Origin: an uncultured Alphaproteobacteria bacterium
Lineage (GTDB): Bacteria > Pseudomonadota > Alphaproteobacteria > Geminicoccales > Geminicoccaceae
Length of the DNA stretch: 64,000 nucleotides
Direction of reading: 5' to 3'
Assembly (NCBI GenBank): GCA_937995535.1
Contig: CALKJU010000046.1
Coordinates: 24,823-88,822, forward strand
Shown: piece by piece, positions 39,343-49,351 of the stretch
Layout: the number at the start of each line of letters is the position of its first letter
Position numbering within the stretch: the first letter of the stretch is position 1
The notes under the pieces: model-generated
Seen by the model: only the letters and a program-made list of their open reading frames with translations
Told to the model about the DNA's origin: nothing
Database searches by the model: none
Made by a program: the position numbers and the translations under genes

Positions 39343-39480
39343 CCGCTGCTCCCGTGCCGCGAGCGAGGGTGCGGACCGCGCCCAGGACGCGACGGCCCGT
39401 CCGCCGTCTTCTCGACTGCAGGTCATCGCCCGGGCGGCCCTGGCCACGCGGACGCGCCCGTTTAGCGTCGCCGAACTGTG

Positions 39481-40920
39481 ATGTCCATGCGCGCGGCGGC
39501 CGGCGCGGCGACCGGCCGCGCCGCGGCGCGCCGCTGTCGCGCGCGATCGGCGCTTGCTATCGAGCCGGGCGCGACCTTCCCAGGAGCGATCGTCCTGCAC
39601 CCGCCTTCGCCCCCGCCGCGCCCGACGATCAGCGAGGCGACGCGGGTCTGGCTCGAACTCGGCCTGCTCGGCTTCGGCGGGCCGGCCGGCCAGATCGCGC
39701 TCACCCATCGCCTCGTCGTCGACGAGAAGCGCTGGCTGAGCGAGGCGCAGTTCCTGCACGCGCTCAATTTCTGCATGTTGCTGCCCGGGCCGGAGGCGCA
39801 GCAGCTCGCGATCTACGCCGGCTGGCTGCTGCACGGCTGGCGCGGCGGGCTGATCGCCGGGACGCTGTTCGTCCTCCCCGGCTTCCTCGTGATCGTCGCG
39901 CTGAGCGCGGTCTACGTGGCGTTCGCCGACACCACCTGGCTGCCGACCCTGTTCCTCGGCCTTCAGGCGGCCGTGCTCGCCATCGTGCTCGAGGCGCTGC
40001 TCAGGGTCGCCCGGCGCGCGCTGCGGGCGCCGTTCCCCTACCTGGTCGCCGCGGCGGCGTTCGTCGCGATCTGGTTCTTCCGCGTTCCCTTCCCGCTGAT
40101 CGTGCTCGGCGCAGCGCTGCTAGGCGCCGGGCTGGGCCGCGTCGCCCCGGCACTGCTGGCCGTGGAGCAGGGGCCGCGGCCGGTGCCGGTCGGGATCGGC
40201 CCGAGCCTCGGGGCGACGCTGCGCAGGGCCGGCCTCGGCCTCACCCTGTGGCTCGGCCCGGTCCTCCTGCTGTGGCTCGCGCTCGGCAGCGGGCACGTGC
40301 TCACCCGGATGGCGCTGTTCTTCAGCAAGATGGCCGTCGTCACCTTCGGCGGGGCCTACGCCGTCCTCGCCTGGGTGGCGCAGGCGGCGGTGCAGGACTT
40401 CGCTTGGCTGGCGCCCGGCCAGATGGTGGACGGCCTGGCGCTCGCCGAGACCACCCCGGGGCCGCTCATCCTGGTCCTGACCTTCGTCGGCTTCGTCGGC
40501 GCGTGGCAGACGAGCGACGGCCTCGCACCGTGGCTCGCCGGCCCGGCCGCGGCGCTGGTCGTCACCTGGGTCACCTTCGCGCCGTGCTTCTTGTGGATCT
40601 TCCTCGGTGCGCCCTACGTCGAGCGGCTGCGCGGCCGGCCGGCGCTCGACGGCGCGCTGGCGGCGATCACCGCGGCCGTCGTCGGGGTGATCCTCAACCT
40701 GGCACTCTGGTTCGCGCTGCATGTCGTCTTCGCGCAGCTCGCCGAGCGCCACCTCGGCCCGCTGCGGATGCTCGTGCCGGTCTGGTCGAGCCTCGATCCG
40801 CTGGTCCTGGCGCTGACCCTGCTCGCCCTCGCCGCCCTGTTCGGCACGCGACTCGGGATGATCCGCACGCTGCTGCTCTGCGGTCTGGCCGGCGCCGGGC
40901 TGCGGGCGTCGGGACTCTAG
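39481..40920 (+). CDS. chrA: Chromate transporter ChrA
   Basis: The 479-residue protein contains two CHR domains, the long bidomain form. The first shows [18 protein letters not shown] and [15 protein letters not shown]; the second shows [15 protein letters not shown] and [16 protein letters not shown]. The family exports chromate, driven by the proton or sulfate gradient. An ATG at 39481 directly follows a GTG at 39478; the long Ala/Arg leader before the first helix suggests a later start is possible. Confidence 0.9.
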   Translation: MSMRAAAGAATGRAAARRCRARSALAIEPGATFPGAIVLHPPSPPPRPTISEATRVWLELGLLGFGGPAGQIALTHRLVVDEKRWLSEAQFLHALNFCMLLPGPEAQQLAIYAGWLLHGWRGGLIAGTLFVLPGFLVIVALSAVYVAFADTTWLPTLFLGLQAAVLAIVLEALLRVARRALRAPFPYLVAAAAFVAIWFFRVPFPLIVLGAALLGAGLGRVAPALLAVEQGPRPVPVGIGPSLGATLRRAGLGLTLWLGPVLLLWLALGSGHVLTRMALFFSKMAVVTFGGAYAVLAWVAQAAVQDFAWLAPGQMVDGLALAETTPGPLILVLTFVGFVGAWQTSDGLAPWLAGPAAALVVTWVTFAPCFLWIFLGAPYVERLRGRPALDGALAAITAAVVGVILNLALWFALHVVFAQLAERHLGPLRMLVPVWSSLDPLVLALTLLALAALFGTRLGMIRTLLLCGLAGAGLRASGL

Positions 40921-40936
40921 CTTGCCGCGGATCCGG

Positions 40937-42436
40937 TCAGCCCGCCCGCCACGAGCGCAACGGGCTGAGCCGCGCGGTCTTCTTGGCCTGGTGGCGATCC
41001 ATGCGGCGGAGCACATCGTCGAGGAACCGGACCCCCTCGACGATGAACGGCCCCTTGTTGAGCATGACACATTCCGCACGCTGCGCCATCGCCGCGTCGG
41101 TCGCCTCGGCACGGGTCGGCGCACCGTCCTTGATCAGGCCCTCAAGCACCTGGGTGGCCCAGATCACCGGCACGTGCGCGGCCTCGCAGACCCACAGGAT
41201 CTGCTCCTGGATCTCCGACAGGCGGCCGAAGCCGAGCTCGACCGCGAGGTCGCCGCGGGCGAGCATCACGGCCACCGGCTCGCGCCCGCCGGCGGCGACG
41301 ATCAGGTCGGGCAGGTTGCGCACTGCGAGCCGGGTCTCGATCTTGAGCACCAGCGCCGGCAGCGGCCGGTCGGGGCAGCGCGCGTGCAGCTCGCGCTGCA
41401 GCCACACCACGTCCTCCGGCCGCTGCACGAAGGAGTAGCCGACCATGTCGGCGTGGCCCGCGACGAAGTCGAGGTCGGCGAGGTCCTTCGCCGTCAGTGG
41501 CGGCAGGGTCAGCTCGGCGTCGGGGAAATTGAGACCCTTGCCCGGCCGCAGCCGGACCCCCTTGGCGCGCGCCACGATCACCTCGAGTTCGACGCCCTCG
41601 GGGCCGGCGGCGACCACCTGCGCGCCGACCTTGCCGTCGTCGATCCAGACCTGCTGCCCGGGGCGCAGCTCCTCCAACACGTCGGGCACGTTGGTGGTCG
41701 CCTCGAGCGCGGCAGGCGGCCCGCAGCCCAGAGCGCGGCGCAGGCTCAGCCGCGAGCCGCGGAACAGGCGCGGCCGCTCCCGGGTCGCACGCAGCTCGAC
41801 GATGCGGCACTTGGGGCCGCCCAGATCCATCAGCACCGGGCAGGTCCGCTCCAGCGCCGCCGCGGCGGCGCGCGCGTTGGCGATCATCGCCGCCCAGGCG
41901 TCCGGCCCGTCATGGGCGCAGTTGATCCGCACGCAGTCCGCGCCGGCGGCGAGCAGCTCGTGCAGCAGCGCCGGCTCGCTCGCCGCCTCGCTCGGCAGGG
42001 TGACCATGATCCGGCTGTACGGGCCCGACGGATCGGCGCCGAACAGCTCGAGGCTGCGGCGGGTGATCGCAGCCTCCCCGGCTGCCATCTCACGCTCGTC
42101 GGGATAGGGGTCGGATCCCTCGCCGGCGAGGCGCGCCAGCGTCGCGGCGACGGCGGCGAGCATCGGCATCACGCGGCTCTCGGCGCGCCCGAGCGACGAC
42201 AGCCCGAGGCGCCGCAGGTCCCGCTGCAGGGGCCCGAGATCATGTTCGCGCAGCGCCAGATAGTGGGCGAGATTGGCCGCGGAGGGGGCGAACTCCTGAC
42301 GCTCGAGCCATGGCCGCCAGCGTTCCAGCCGCGCCTCGCCGGCCGCTTGGACCGCCTCGCGCAGGCCGCGCACCGCGGCGAGGAGGGCGCCGGCGCCGGC
42401 CGACGGATCATGGTCGACGGGGAGGGGGATGCTCAT
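40937..42436 (-). CDS. Pyruvate kinase homologue with N-terminal extension and no C-domain
   Basis: The 499-residue protein has about 138 extra N-terminal residues of helical character, then the pyruvate kinase barrel from YSRIMVTL (140). Catalytic residues are present: Lys365 and Glu367 in KIET, Asp396 in ARGDLAVE, and ATQVLEGLIKDGAPTRAEATD. A B domain is recognisable near 255-305. The sequence ends shortly after MLNKGPFI, so the allosteric C-domain of ordinary enzymes is missing. It may be a dedicated pyruvate-kinase-like subfamily acting on phosphoenolpyruvate or a related substrate; I keep the function as likely kinase. It stands alone. Confidence 0.8.
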   Translation of the reverse strand: MSIPLPVDHDPSAGAGALLAAVRGLREAVQAAGEARLERWRPWLERQEFAPSAANLAHYLALREHDLGPLQRDLRRLGLSSLGRAESRVMPMLAAVAATLARLAGEGSDPYPDEREMAAGEAAITRRSLELFGADPSGPYSRIMVTLPSEAASEPALLHELLAAGADCVRINCAHDGPDAWAAMIANARAAAAALERTCPVLMDLGGPKCRIVELRATRERPRLFRGSRLSLRRALGCGPPAALEATTNVPDVLEELRPGQQVWIDDGKVGAQVVAAGPEGVELEVIVARAKGVRLRPGKGLNFPDAELTLPPLTAKDLADLDFVAGHADMVGYSFVQRPEDVVWLQRELHARCPDRPLPALVLKIETRLAVRNLPDLIVAAGGREPVAVMLARGDLAVELGFGRLSEIQEQILWVCEAAHVPVIWATQVLEGLIKDGAPTRAEATDAAMAQRAECVMLNKGPFIVEGVRFLDDVLRRMDRHQAKKTARLSPLRSWRAG

Positions 42437-42622
42437 CGGGGCGGTCCCGGCTCGAGGTCCGACATCGCGATGCAGTGGTGCCGCCAGAGGGGTCCGGACC
42501 GACTTGCGGCGCATATGCGACAGCGCCGTGAGTGCTTCAAGGCGGCCCCCTGCACCACACGGCCGGGCGCTGCGCTGCCGCGTTGACAGGCGACGCCGGT
42601 CCGCCTTGGCTCCGGCGCTGTG

Positions 42623-43567
42623 ATGACGACCGATCCGCGCCACACCCCGCGTGAGACCGACGGGCGGCTGCGCCGGGCAGCGGCGACGGCCAGCCTGTCG
42701 CTCGCCATCCTGCTCTGCGGCGCCAAGCTGGGCGCGGCGATCGCCACCGGCTCGCTCGCCCTTCTCGCCTCGCTCGTCGACAGCCTGACCGACCTCGTCG
42801 CCTCGGCGATCACCTTCGCCAGCGTCCGCATCGCGCAGCGCCCGCCCGACCGCGGCCACCGCTTCGGCCACGGCAAGGCCGAGTCGCTGAGCGCGCTGGC
42901 CCAAGGGGCGCTGGTCGCGGGCTCGGCCGGTTTCATCCTGCTCGACGGCATCCAGCGGCTGATGGCGCCGCAGCCGATCGCCTCGTCGCGGATCGGCATC
43001 GTGGTCATGGTGCTGGCCACCCTGCTGACGCTCGCGCTGGTCGCGTTCCAGCGGCATGTGATCCGCCGCACCGGCTCGCAGGCGATCGCCGCCGACAGCC
43101 TGCATTACCGGGCCGATCTCGCCACCAACCTGGTCGTGATCGTCGCGCTGCTGCTTGCCGGCCGGCCGGGCTGGAGCTGGGTCGATCCGCTGATCGCCGT
43201 CGGCATCGCCGCCTACCTGCTGAGCCAGGCGCTGGCGATCGGCCGGCGCGCGATCGACACGCTGATGGACCGCGAGCTGCCGCGCGCCGAGCGGGAGCGC
43301 GTCAAGGAGATCGTCCGTGCCCACCCCGAGGTGGTCGACCTGCACGATCTGCGCACCCGCGAGGCCGGCAATGTCCGCTTCATCGAGCTGCACGTCGAGC
43401 TCGACGGGCGGATGCCGCTGCGCGCCGTGCACGACGTCACCGACGCCCTCGAGCGGGAGATCGGCGCTGCCTTCCCCGAGGTCGAGGTGATCATCCACCC
43501 GGAGCCGGCGGGCCTCGACGACGAGCGCCTCGACCATCGGATCGCCGCCGCCACGCGGACCGGCTGA
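42623..43567 (+). CDS. Cation diffusion facilitator (FieF/CDF) metal exporter
   Basis: The 314-residue protein has six predicted helices with metal-site motifs DSLTDLVAS in helix 2 and HYRADLATN in helix 5, plus HRFGHGKAE after helix 2. A cytoplasmic dimerisation domain follows with VVDLHDLRTREAGNVRFIELHVELDG. It exports divalent metals such as Zn2+ or Fe2+ against protons. A TTGACA hexamer at 42583 is a candidate -35. It is followed after 8 bases by the methyltransferase gene. Confidence 0.92.
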   Translation: MTTDPRHTPRETDGRLRRAAATASLSLAILLCGAKLGAAIATGSLALLASLVDSLTDLVASAITFASVRIAQRPPDRGHRFGHGKAESLSALAQGALVAGSAGFILLDGIQRLMAPQPIASSRIGIVVMVLATLLTLALVAFQRHVIRRTGSQAIAADSLHYRADLATNLVVIVALLLAGRPGWSWVDPLIAVGIAAYLLSQALAIGRRAIDTLMDRELPRAERERVKEIVRAHPEVVDLHDLRTREAGNVRFIELHVELDGRMPLRAVHDVTDALEREIGAAFPEVEVIIHPEPAGLDDERLDHRIAAATRTG

Positions 43568-43575
43568 GGCGCGCC

Positions 43576-44331
43576 ATGGGTGACGCGCTGGCCGAGCGTT
43601 TCCGCCGCGCCCGGCGCGACCCGGCGCTCGCCGTGCTCGAGGGCTTCCACGCCGTCAAGCACGCGCTCCGCTTCGGTGGCGAACTGGTCGAGGCGGTGAC
43701 CGAGGACTTGCCCGCGCTGCTGGAGCTGGCGGCCGGGCTGGCACCCGACGTTGCGGCGTGGCTCGCGGCCAACGTCGTCGAGTGCCCGCAGGGGACGCTG
43801 GCCCGGCTGACCCCCGAGCCGCCGGACGATGTGATCGCGCTGGCCCGCCGGCCCGCCGTCGCCGCGCCGGCCCCGGGCGGCGCGCCGCTGATCCTGCTCG
43901 AGCGGCCGACCCACCTCGGCAATGTCGGCGCGGCGATTCGCGTCGCCGCGGCTGCCGGCGCCGCCGGGGTGATCACGACCGGGCCGATCGACCCTTGGCA
44001 CCCGCAGGTGCTCCGCGGCGCGCGTGGCCTGCATTTCGCCCTGCCGGTGCTACGGCTGGCCGAGCCGCCTGCGGGCTGGCGCCTGGTCGCGCTGCATCCC
44101 GACGGCGAGCCGCTGCGCCACGGCCGGCTCGGCGCCGACGCCTGCCTCGCCTTCGGCAGTGAACGACGCGGGCTCAGCGCGGCGCTGCTCGCGCGTGCCG
44201 AGCGGCGCCTGACGATCCCGATGCGGCCCGGCGTCTCCAGCCTCAACCTCGCCACCGCGGTGGCGGTGAGCCTCTATCTCGGTTGGCCGGAAGCGGGGCG
44301 GGGCGTGGTCAGCGAAGGTCGTTCTCGATAG
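43576..44331 (+). CDS. SPOUT (TrmH-family) RNA methyltransferase
   Basis: The 251-residue protein has a short N-terminal substrate-binding region (PALAVLEGFHAVKHAL) and a knotted SPOUT domain with the three family motifs: RPTHLGNVGAAIRVAAAAG, CLAFGSERRGLS and IPMRPGVSSLNLATAVAVSLY. It transfers methyl from S-adenosylmethionine to a 2'-O of tRNA or rRNA. Which RNA cannot be told. It starts 8 bases after the CDF gene and is probably cotranscribed. Confidence 0.9.
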   Translation: MGDALAERFRRARRDPALAVLEGFHAVKHALRFGGELVEAVTEDLPALLELAAGLAPDVAAWLAANVVECPQGTLARLTPEPPDDVIALARRPAVAAPAPGGAPLILLERPTHLGNVGAAIRVAAAAGAAGVITTGPIDPWHPQVLRGARGLHFALPVLRLAEPPAGWRLVALHPDGEPLRHGRLGADACLAFGSERRGLSAALLARAERRLTIPMRPGVSSLNLATAVAVSLYLGWPEAGRGVVSEGRSR

Positions 44332-44368
44332 GCTGCGCCACGAATTCCTACAGCCCCCGGACGACCGG

Positions 44369-46546
44369 ATGCGCCTCTCGCCGCACGCAGCGGCTCGACC
44401 GCTGATCCTGCTCCTCGCCGTCCTCAACCTGCTCGTGGTGACACCCGCCTTCGCCCAGACCAGCGAGCCGCCGGCCGAGCGGCGGGCACTCGCCGAGCTG
44501 GTCGGCGCCATCGAGGACCCGGTCCGCCGTGAGGCGTTGCTCGAGCAGCTCCGCGCCCTGCTCGCGGTCAGCGAGGCCGGGACGCAGGGCACGACCGCGC
44601 CGCCGCTCAGCGAGAAGCTCGTCGAGGCGGCCAAGGAGGCGGGCTCAGCGGTGCGCGAGGGCGTCGAGAGCGTGGCCGGCCAAGTGAGCGCCGCGCCGGA
44701 GGTCCTGGCGTGGTTGCGGCGGCTCGCCGCGGATCCGGAGACGCGCGCCCGCGGCCTGCGGCTGGCGGGCGAACTCCTCGGCGTCGTGCTCGCCGGGCTG
44801 CTCGCCGAGCTCACCGCCCGTCTCGCCCTGGCCCGGCCGCTGGCGGCCGTCGCCCGCCAGCGCCCCGAGACGCTGCTCGCCAAGCTGCCACTGATCGGGG
44901 CGCGCGGCCTGCTCGAGGCGCTGCCGATCGCCGCGTTCGCGGTGGCGGCGGTCGCGATCACGGCCGCGTTCGACCCCGGATACCTCGTCGGCCGGGTCGC
45001 GATGCAGCTGGTCAACGCCTACGTCCTGTCGCGCATCGTGCTGCTGATCGGGCGGCGGATCCTGGCCCCACGCACGCCGCATCTGCGGCTGCTGCCGCTG
45101 AGCGACGAGACCGCGGCGCAGATCGCCCGGTCGCTGCGCATCTTCGTCAACACCGTGGTGATCGGCCTGCTGCTGATCGAGGTCGCGCGGCTGCTCGGCC
45201 TGCAGGCCACCGGCGCCGCCGTCCTGCTCCGGCTGCTCGGGGTCGTACTGCTGCTGATGTGGACCCTCTACATCCTGCGCCATCGGGCGGCCGTCGCGGC
45301 CTGGGTGCGCGACCGCAGGGCGTCGCTCGGCCGTGACAGCCCGAGGCTCGCGGCGCTGCTTTCCACCATCGCCGCGAGCTGGCACGTCGTCGCCATCGCC
45401 TACGCGATCGGATTCTTCATCGTCAGCGCGTTCGGCATCGAGGGCGGATTCGCGCTGATGGCGAGGGGCACGGCGGGTACCGTTCTGGCGGCCGCGCTGG
45501 CCTGGTGGATCTTCGGCTGGCTGCGGCGGTTGCGGCAGCGCTTCGACGAGCGCGCCCGCTGGGCCGGAGCGCTCGGGCGCCTGCCGCGCTATGCCGCGAT
45601 CGGGCTCGGCCTCGCCCAGCTCGCCGTGCTCGGCGGCGCCGTGGTGATCGTGCTGCTCGCCTGGGGTTTCGACGTGCAGGCGGTGCTCTCGAGCGCCCTG
45701 GCCCATCGGCTGGGCGCGCTGCTGCTGACCGCCGCGGTCGTGCTCGGCCTGTCGGTGGTCGCCTGGGAGATCGCCGACGCGGCGATCGAGCGCTACCTGC
45801 GCGGCGTCACCGGCGGCGGGATCCGCGCGCGAACGCTGCTGCCGCTGCTCCGCAAGGCGCTGCTCGTCGTCCTGACCGTGGTCGTGCTGCTGACCCTGCT
45901 GTCCGAGCTCGGCATCCAGATCGCGCCGCTGCTCGCCGGTGCCGGCGTGGTCGGCCTCGCCGTCGGCTTCGGCGCGCAGCGGCTGGTCCAGGACGTGATC
46001 ACCGGCTTCTTCATCCTCGTCGAGGATGCGATCGCGGTCGGCGACGTCGTCAGCGTCGCCGGCATGTCGGGGGCCGTCGAGGACCTGTCGATCCGTTCCA
46101 TCCGCCTGCGCGACATCGCCGGGACGGTGCACACCATTCCGTTCAGCTCGGTCGGCACCGTCTCCAACATGACCCGGGGCTTCGCCTACTTCGTCGCCGA
46201 CATCGGGGTCGGCTACGGCGAGGACGTCGACCGGGTCGCCGAGGTCTGCACGGCCATCGTCGAGGAGATGCGCGCCGAGGACCGGTTCCGCTACGACATC
46301 CTCGAGCCGCTGGAGGTGCTGGGGCTCGACCGCTTCGCCGACTCGGCCGTGATCATCAAGGCCCGGATCAAGACGCGGCCGATCAAGCAGTGGGCCATCG
46401 GGCGCGAGTTCAACCGCCGCATGAAGAAGCGTTTCGACGAACTCGGCATCGAAATCCCGTTCCCGCAGCGCACCGTCCATCTCGCCGGCGCCTCGGTCGG
46501 CCGGCAGCCGGGCGAGGCCGCCGCGGTGGCCGCGCTCGGCCGTTGA
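44369..46546 (+). CDS. MscS-family mechanosensitive channel
   Basis: The 725-residue protein has a signal peptide (VVTPAFAQ), a periplasmic helical region, many transmembrane helices and the MscS core at about 490-690. The glycine-rich pore helix reads LLAGAGVVGLAVGFGAQRLVQDVITG, followed by the beta domain VGDVVSVAGMSGAVEDLSIRSIRLRD. The size is that of the larger YbiO-type channels. It opens on hypoosmotic shock. It lies 37 bases after the methyltransferase gene. Confidence 0.92.
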   Translation: MRLSPHAAARPLILLLAVLNLLVVTPAFAQTSEPPAERRALAELVGAIEDPVRREALLEQLRALLAVSEAGTQGTTAPPLSEKLVEAAKEAGSAVREGVESVAGQVSAAPEVLAWLRRLAADPETRARGLRLAGELLGVVLAGLLAELTARLALARPLAAVARQRPETLLAKLPLIGARGLLEALPIAAFAVAAVAITAAFDPGYLVGRVAMQLVNAYVLSRIVLLIGRRILAPRTPHLRLLPLSDETAAQIARSLRIFVNTVVIGLLLIEVARLLGLQATGAAVLLRLLGVVLLLMWTLYILRHRAAVAAWVRDRRASLGRDSPRLAALLSTIAASWHVVAIAYAIGFFIVSAFGIEGGFALMARGTAGTVLAAALAWWIFGWLRRLRQRFDERARWAGALGRLPRYAAIGLGLAQLAVLGGAVVIVLLAWGFDVQAVLSSALAHRLGALLLTAAVVLGLSVVAWEIADAAIERYLRGVTGGGIRARTLLPLLRKALLVVLTVVVLLTLLSELGIQIAPLLAGAGVVGLAVGFGAQRLVQDVITGFFILVEDAIAVGDVVSVAGMSGAVEDLSIRSIRLRDIAGTVHTIPFSSVGTVSNMTRGFAYFVADIGVGYGEDVDRVAEVCTAIVEEMRAEDRFRYDILEPLEVLGLDRFADSAVIIKARIKTRPIKQWAIGREFNRRMKKRFDELGIEIPFPQRTVHLAGASVGRQPGEAAAVAALGR

Positions 46547-46552
46547 GGCCCC

Positions 46553-47938
46553 TCAGCCGCCGACCACTTTCCCAGGGTTGAGGATGTTCCGCGGATCGAT
46601 CGCCTGCTTGAGGGTGCGCATCAGCGCCAGCTCCGCGGGCGTGCGGCTGTAGCCGAGATAGGCGAGCTTGGTGACGCCGATCCCGTGCTCGGCGGAGATG
46701 CTGCCGCCGTGGTCGCGCACCACGCGGTAGACGAGCGCCTCGATCTCCGCCTTGGGCTGCGGCACGGCGCCGGGGACGTTCACATTGACGTGCAGGTTGC
46801 CGTCGCCGATGTGGCCGTAGAAGTGCGCCACGGCGCCCGGCCAGCGCGCCGCCACCTCGCGGCGCAGCACCTCGACCACCGCGTGCATCCGCCCGGTGAC
46901 CAGGCCGACGTCGAAGTTCACCATCGGCCCGATCATCGTCGCGTACTCGGCGACGGCGTCGCGCACGGCCCAGAAGGCGCGCACCTGGGCCGTGCTCTGC
47001 GCGACCGCGGCGTCGGCCACCACCCCCTGTTCCAGCATCCGGCCGAGGAACGCTTCGAAGCGCTCGCCGTCCGTCGGATCGCTGCCATGGGCCTCGAGCA
47101 GCACGTAGAAGGGATGCCGCCCGGCCAGCGGGGCGCGCACCCCCGACGCCTTCGTGACCATGCATTCGTAGAACTCGTGCCACATGCCCTCGAAGGCAGA
47201 GAGGCCGGCGCCGAGCTGTCGGCGGGCCGCCTGGAGCAGTGCCAGGACCGCCGGGAAGTCCGGCAGCCCGCAGAACCCGGCGGCGACGCTCGCCGGCAGC
47301 GGGTGCAGGCGGAGCACCACCCGGGTGACGACGCCCAGCGTCCCCTCGCTGCCGATGAACAGCTGCTTCAGGTCGTAGCCGGCGTTGTTCTTGACCAGCT
47401 TGTTGAGGTTGGTCAGGACCGTGCCGTCGGGCAGCACGACCTCGAGGCCGAGCACGAGATCGCGCGTCATGCCGTAGCGGATCACCCGGTTGCCGCCGGC
47501 GTTGGTGGCGACGTTGCCGCCGATCGCGCAGGAGCCGCGCGCGCCGAGGTCGAGGGCGAGCAGGAACCCCGCGGCGCTGGCGGCCTCCTGCGCGCGCTCG
47601 AGCGGCGTCCCGGCGCGCACCGTGATCGTCGCCGTCTCGGCGTCGATCTCCTCGATGCCGACCAAGCGCTCGAGCGACAGGGCCACCTCACCCGTCGCGG
47701 CGCGCGCGCCGCCGCACAGGCCGGTGAGCCCGCCCTGCGGCACCACCGGCACGCCGGCGGCGTGGCAGACCCGCAAGACCGCCGCGACCTCCTCGGTCGA
47801 GCGCGGCCGGACCAGGGCCAGGGGCGTGGTCGCCGGCAGTCCGCTCCAGTCGTGCCGGTTGGCCGCGGGCACGTCCTCCCCGGAGAGCACGGCACCTGTG
47901 CCGAGCGCCCGTTCCAGTTCCGCGATCACCCCATCCAT
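46553..47938 (-). CDS. FAD-binding D-2-hydroxyacid-type dehydrogenase
   Basis: The 461-residue protein has an N-terminal PCMH FAD domain (RPRSTEEVAAVLRVCH, GGLTGLCGGA, GAPGS-like ARGSCAIGGNVATNAGG) and a C-terminal FAD-linked oxidase domain (GDGNLHVNVNVPG and the metal/substrate EHGIG). It belongs to the GlcD/D-lactate/D-2-hydroxyglutarate dehydrogenase group. The substrate among these is not resolved. The ATG at 47938 is chosen; an upstream TTG at 47947 would add three residues. Its end is 7 bases from the convergent MscS gene. Confidence 0.9.
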   Translation of the reverse strand: MDGVIAELERALGTGAVLSGEDVPAANRHDWSGLPATTPLALVRPRSTEEVAAVLRVCHAAGVPVVPQGGLTGLCGGARAATGEVALSLERLVGIEEIDAETATITVRAGTPLERAQEAASAAGFLLALDLGARGSCAIGGNVATNAGGNRVIRYGMTRDLVLGLEVVLPDGTVLTNLNKLVKNNAGYDLKQLFIGSEGTLGVVTRVVLRLHPLPASVAAGFCGLPDFPAVLALLQAARRQLGAGLSAFEGMWHEFYECMVTKASGVRAPLAGRHPFYVLLEAHGSDPTDGERFEAFLGRMLEQGVVADAAVAQSTAQVRAFWAVRDAVAEYATMIGPMVNFDVGLVTGRMHAVVEVLRREVAARWPGAVAHFYGHIGDGNLHVNVNVPGAVPQPKAEIEALVYRVVRDHGGSISAEHGIGVTKLAYLGYSRTPAELALMRTLKQAIDPRNILNPGKVVGG

Positions 47939-48010
47939 CCGCGCCAACCCGCCCGGCCGTCCCGCCGCAGGATAGAGCGGGCGGGACGGCGGCGCGCAAG
48001 CGCCGGGGCG

Positions 48011-49351
48011 TCAGCCGAGGAGCACGTGGCTCGCGAGCTGCGTGGTCAGCGAGGCCGGATCGGCGACGAAGTCGATGTCGATGATGTGCCAGCCACCGGC
48101 CGCGGCGACCTTGATCCGCGCCGTGCCGTCGTCGTTCATTGTCACCTGCAGGTCGTCGAGCGAGTCGGCGGCGCCGCGGAAGTCGAGGCGATCGAGCGGC
48201 CCGAAGCTCTGCATCCGGTCGTGCTCGCCGGCCCGGACGCTGGAGAACACGAACCGGTCGGCGCCGAAACTGCCGGCGAGGTAGTCGTTGCCGATGCCGC
48301 CGTCGAGCACGTCGTCGCCGGCGCTGCCGAACAGCGTGTCGTCGCCGGCGCCGCCGAACAGGAAGTCGCCGCCGCCGCGGCCGTCGATGAAGTCGTTGCC
48401 GGCGCCGCCGAAGAGCTGGTTGACACCGTCGGTGCCGAAGATCTGGTCGTCGCCGTCGCCGCCGACCGCGTTCTCGAAATTGTAGGCGCGCGCCATCAGC
48501 GTGTGCTCGGCGATCATCGTCCCGGCGGCGAGGTCGATCGTCACCGGCAGCCGATGCTGCGCGTTCTGCTCCCAGAAGATCAGCGTGTCGATGCCGTCAC
48601 CGCCGTTGAGGTGATGGAGGTAGGTGCCCTCGCCGACATAGACCTTGTCGTTGCCGTCGCCGGCCGTGACGACCACGCCGTCGCCGCGCCGGATCAGGAC
48701 CTGGTCGTTGCCCTCGCCGGTGTTGACCCGGGCGTCGAGCGCGTAGGTCAGCAGCACCTTGTCGTTGCCGGCGCCGAGCGTGGCGCGCAGCCCCTCGCCG
48801 CCGGTGACCTGGAGCAGGTCGTCGCCGTCGCCGCCGTTGGCGACCACGCCCGAGGCGTTCTTGAGCAGGAAGCGGTCGGCGCCGGCCCCGCCATGCAGGC
48901 TGGCGCTGCGCGTCCCGCTGACGATGAAGGTGTCGTCGCCCGCCTCGCCGCTCGCGAAGGCGCCGACCACGCTCTTGATCGCGAAGGTGTCGTTGCCGCC
49001 GCCGCCGATCCCCTTGGAGCCGGTCGCGGCCATCACGATCCGGTCGTCACCCTCGCCGCCGAACAGGAGCGAGCCGCGCGCCGTGGCCCCGCCGTCCTTG
49101 AGGAAGTCGTTGCCGGTGCCGCCCTCGAGGCGGACCGAGGCGAGCCCGGCGTAGAGGAAGTCGGCGCCGGCGCCGCCGCGGATCAGCGTCACCCCCTCGC
49201 CCCAGCTCGCGACCTTGCCGCCGCCGACCATCCGCGCCGCGCCGAGCGCCGCGTGGGCGACCACCGCACCGCCGAGATTGCCGAGATCGACCCCTGTGAA
49301 ACCCGCCGGCACGGCACCGTTGCCGCTGCCGGCCACGCGAAAGATGGCCAT
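48011..49351 (-). CDS. RTX-like calcium-binding repeat protein
   Basis: The 446-residue protein lacks a Sec signal. From about residue 60 to 258 it has eleven GxGxD-type motifs whose Asp residues lie at 64, 82, 103, 121, 140, 159, 178, 197, 216, 235 and 255, mostly 19 apart. From 297 to 366 there are classic nonapeptides with Asp spacing 18 then 9 (302, 320, 329, 338, 347, 356, 365). The C-terminal 75 residues form a typical type I secretion tail. It is probably secreted through a type I system in presence of calcium, but no ABC exporter is adjacent; the TolC-type gene at 26234 is the only channel seen. No enzymatic domain is evident. Confidence 0.88.
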   Translation of the reverse strand: MAIFRVAGSGNGAVPAGFTGVDLGNLGGAVVAHAALGAARMVGGGKVASWGEGVTLIRGGAGADFLYAGLASVRLEGGTGNDFLKDGGATARGSLLFGGEGDDRIVMAATGSKGIGGGGNDTFAIKSVVGAFASGEAGDDTFIVSGTRSASLHGGAGADRFLLKNASGVVANGGDGDDLLQVTGGEGLRATLGAGNDKVLLTYALDARVNTGEGNDQVLIRRGDGVVVTAGDGNDKVYVGEGTYLHHLNGGDGIDTLIFWEQNAQHRLPVTIDLAAGTMIAEHTLMARAYNFENAVGGDGDDQIFGTDGVNQLFGGAGNDFIDGRGGGDFLFGGAGDDTLFGSAGDDVLDGGIGNDYLAGSFGADRFVFSSVRAGEHDRMQSFGPLDRLDFRGAADSLDDLQVTMNDDGTARIKVAAAGGWHIIDIDFVADPASLTTQLASHVLLG

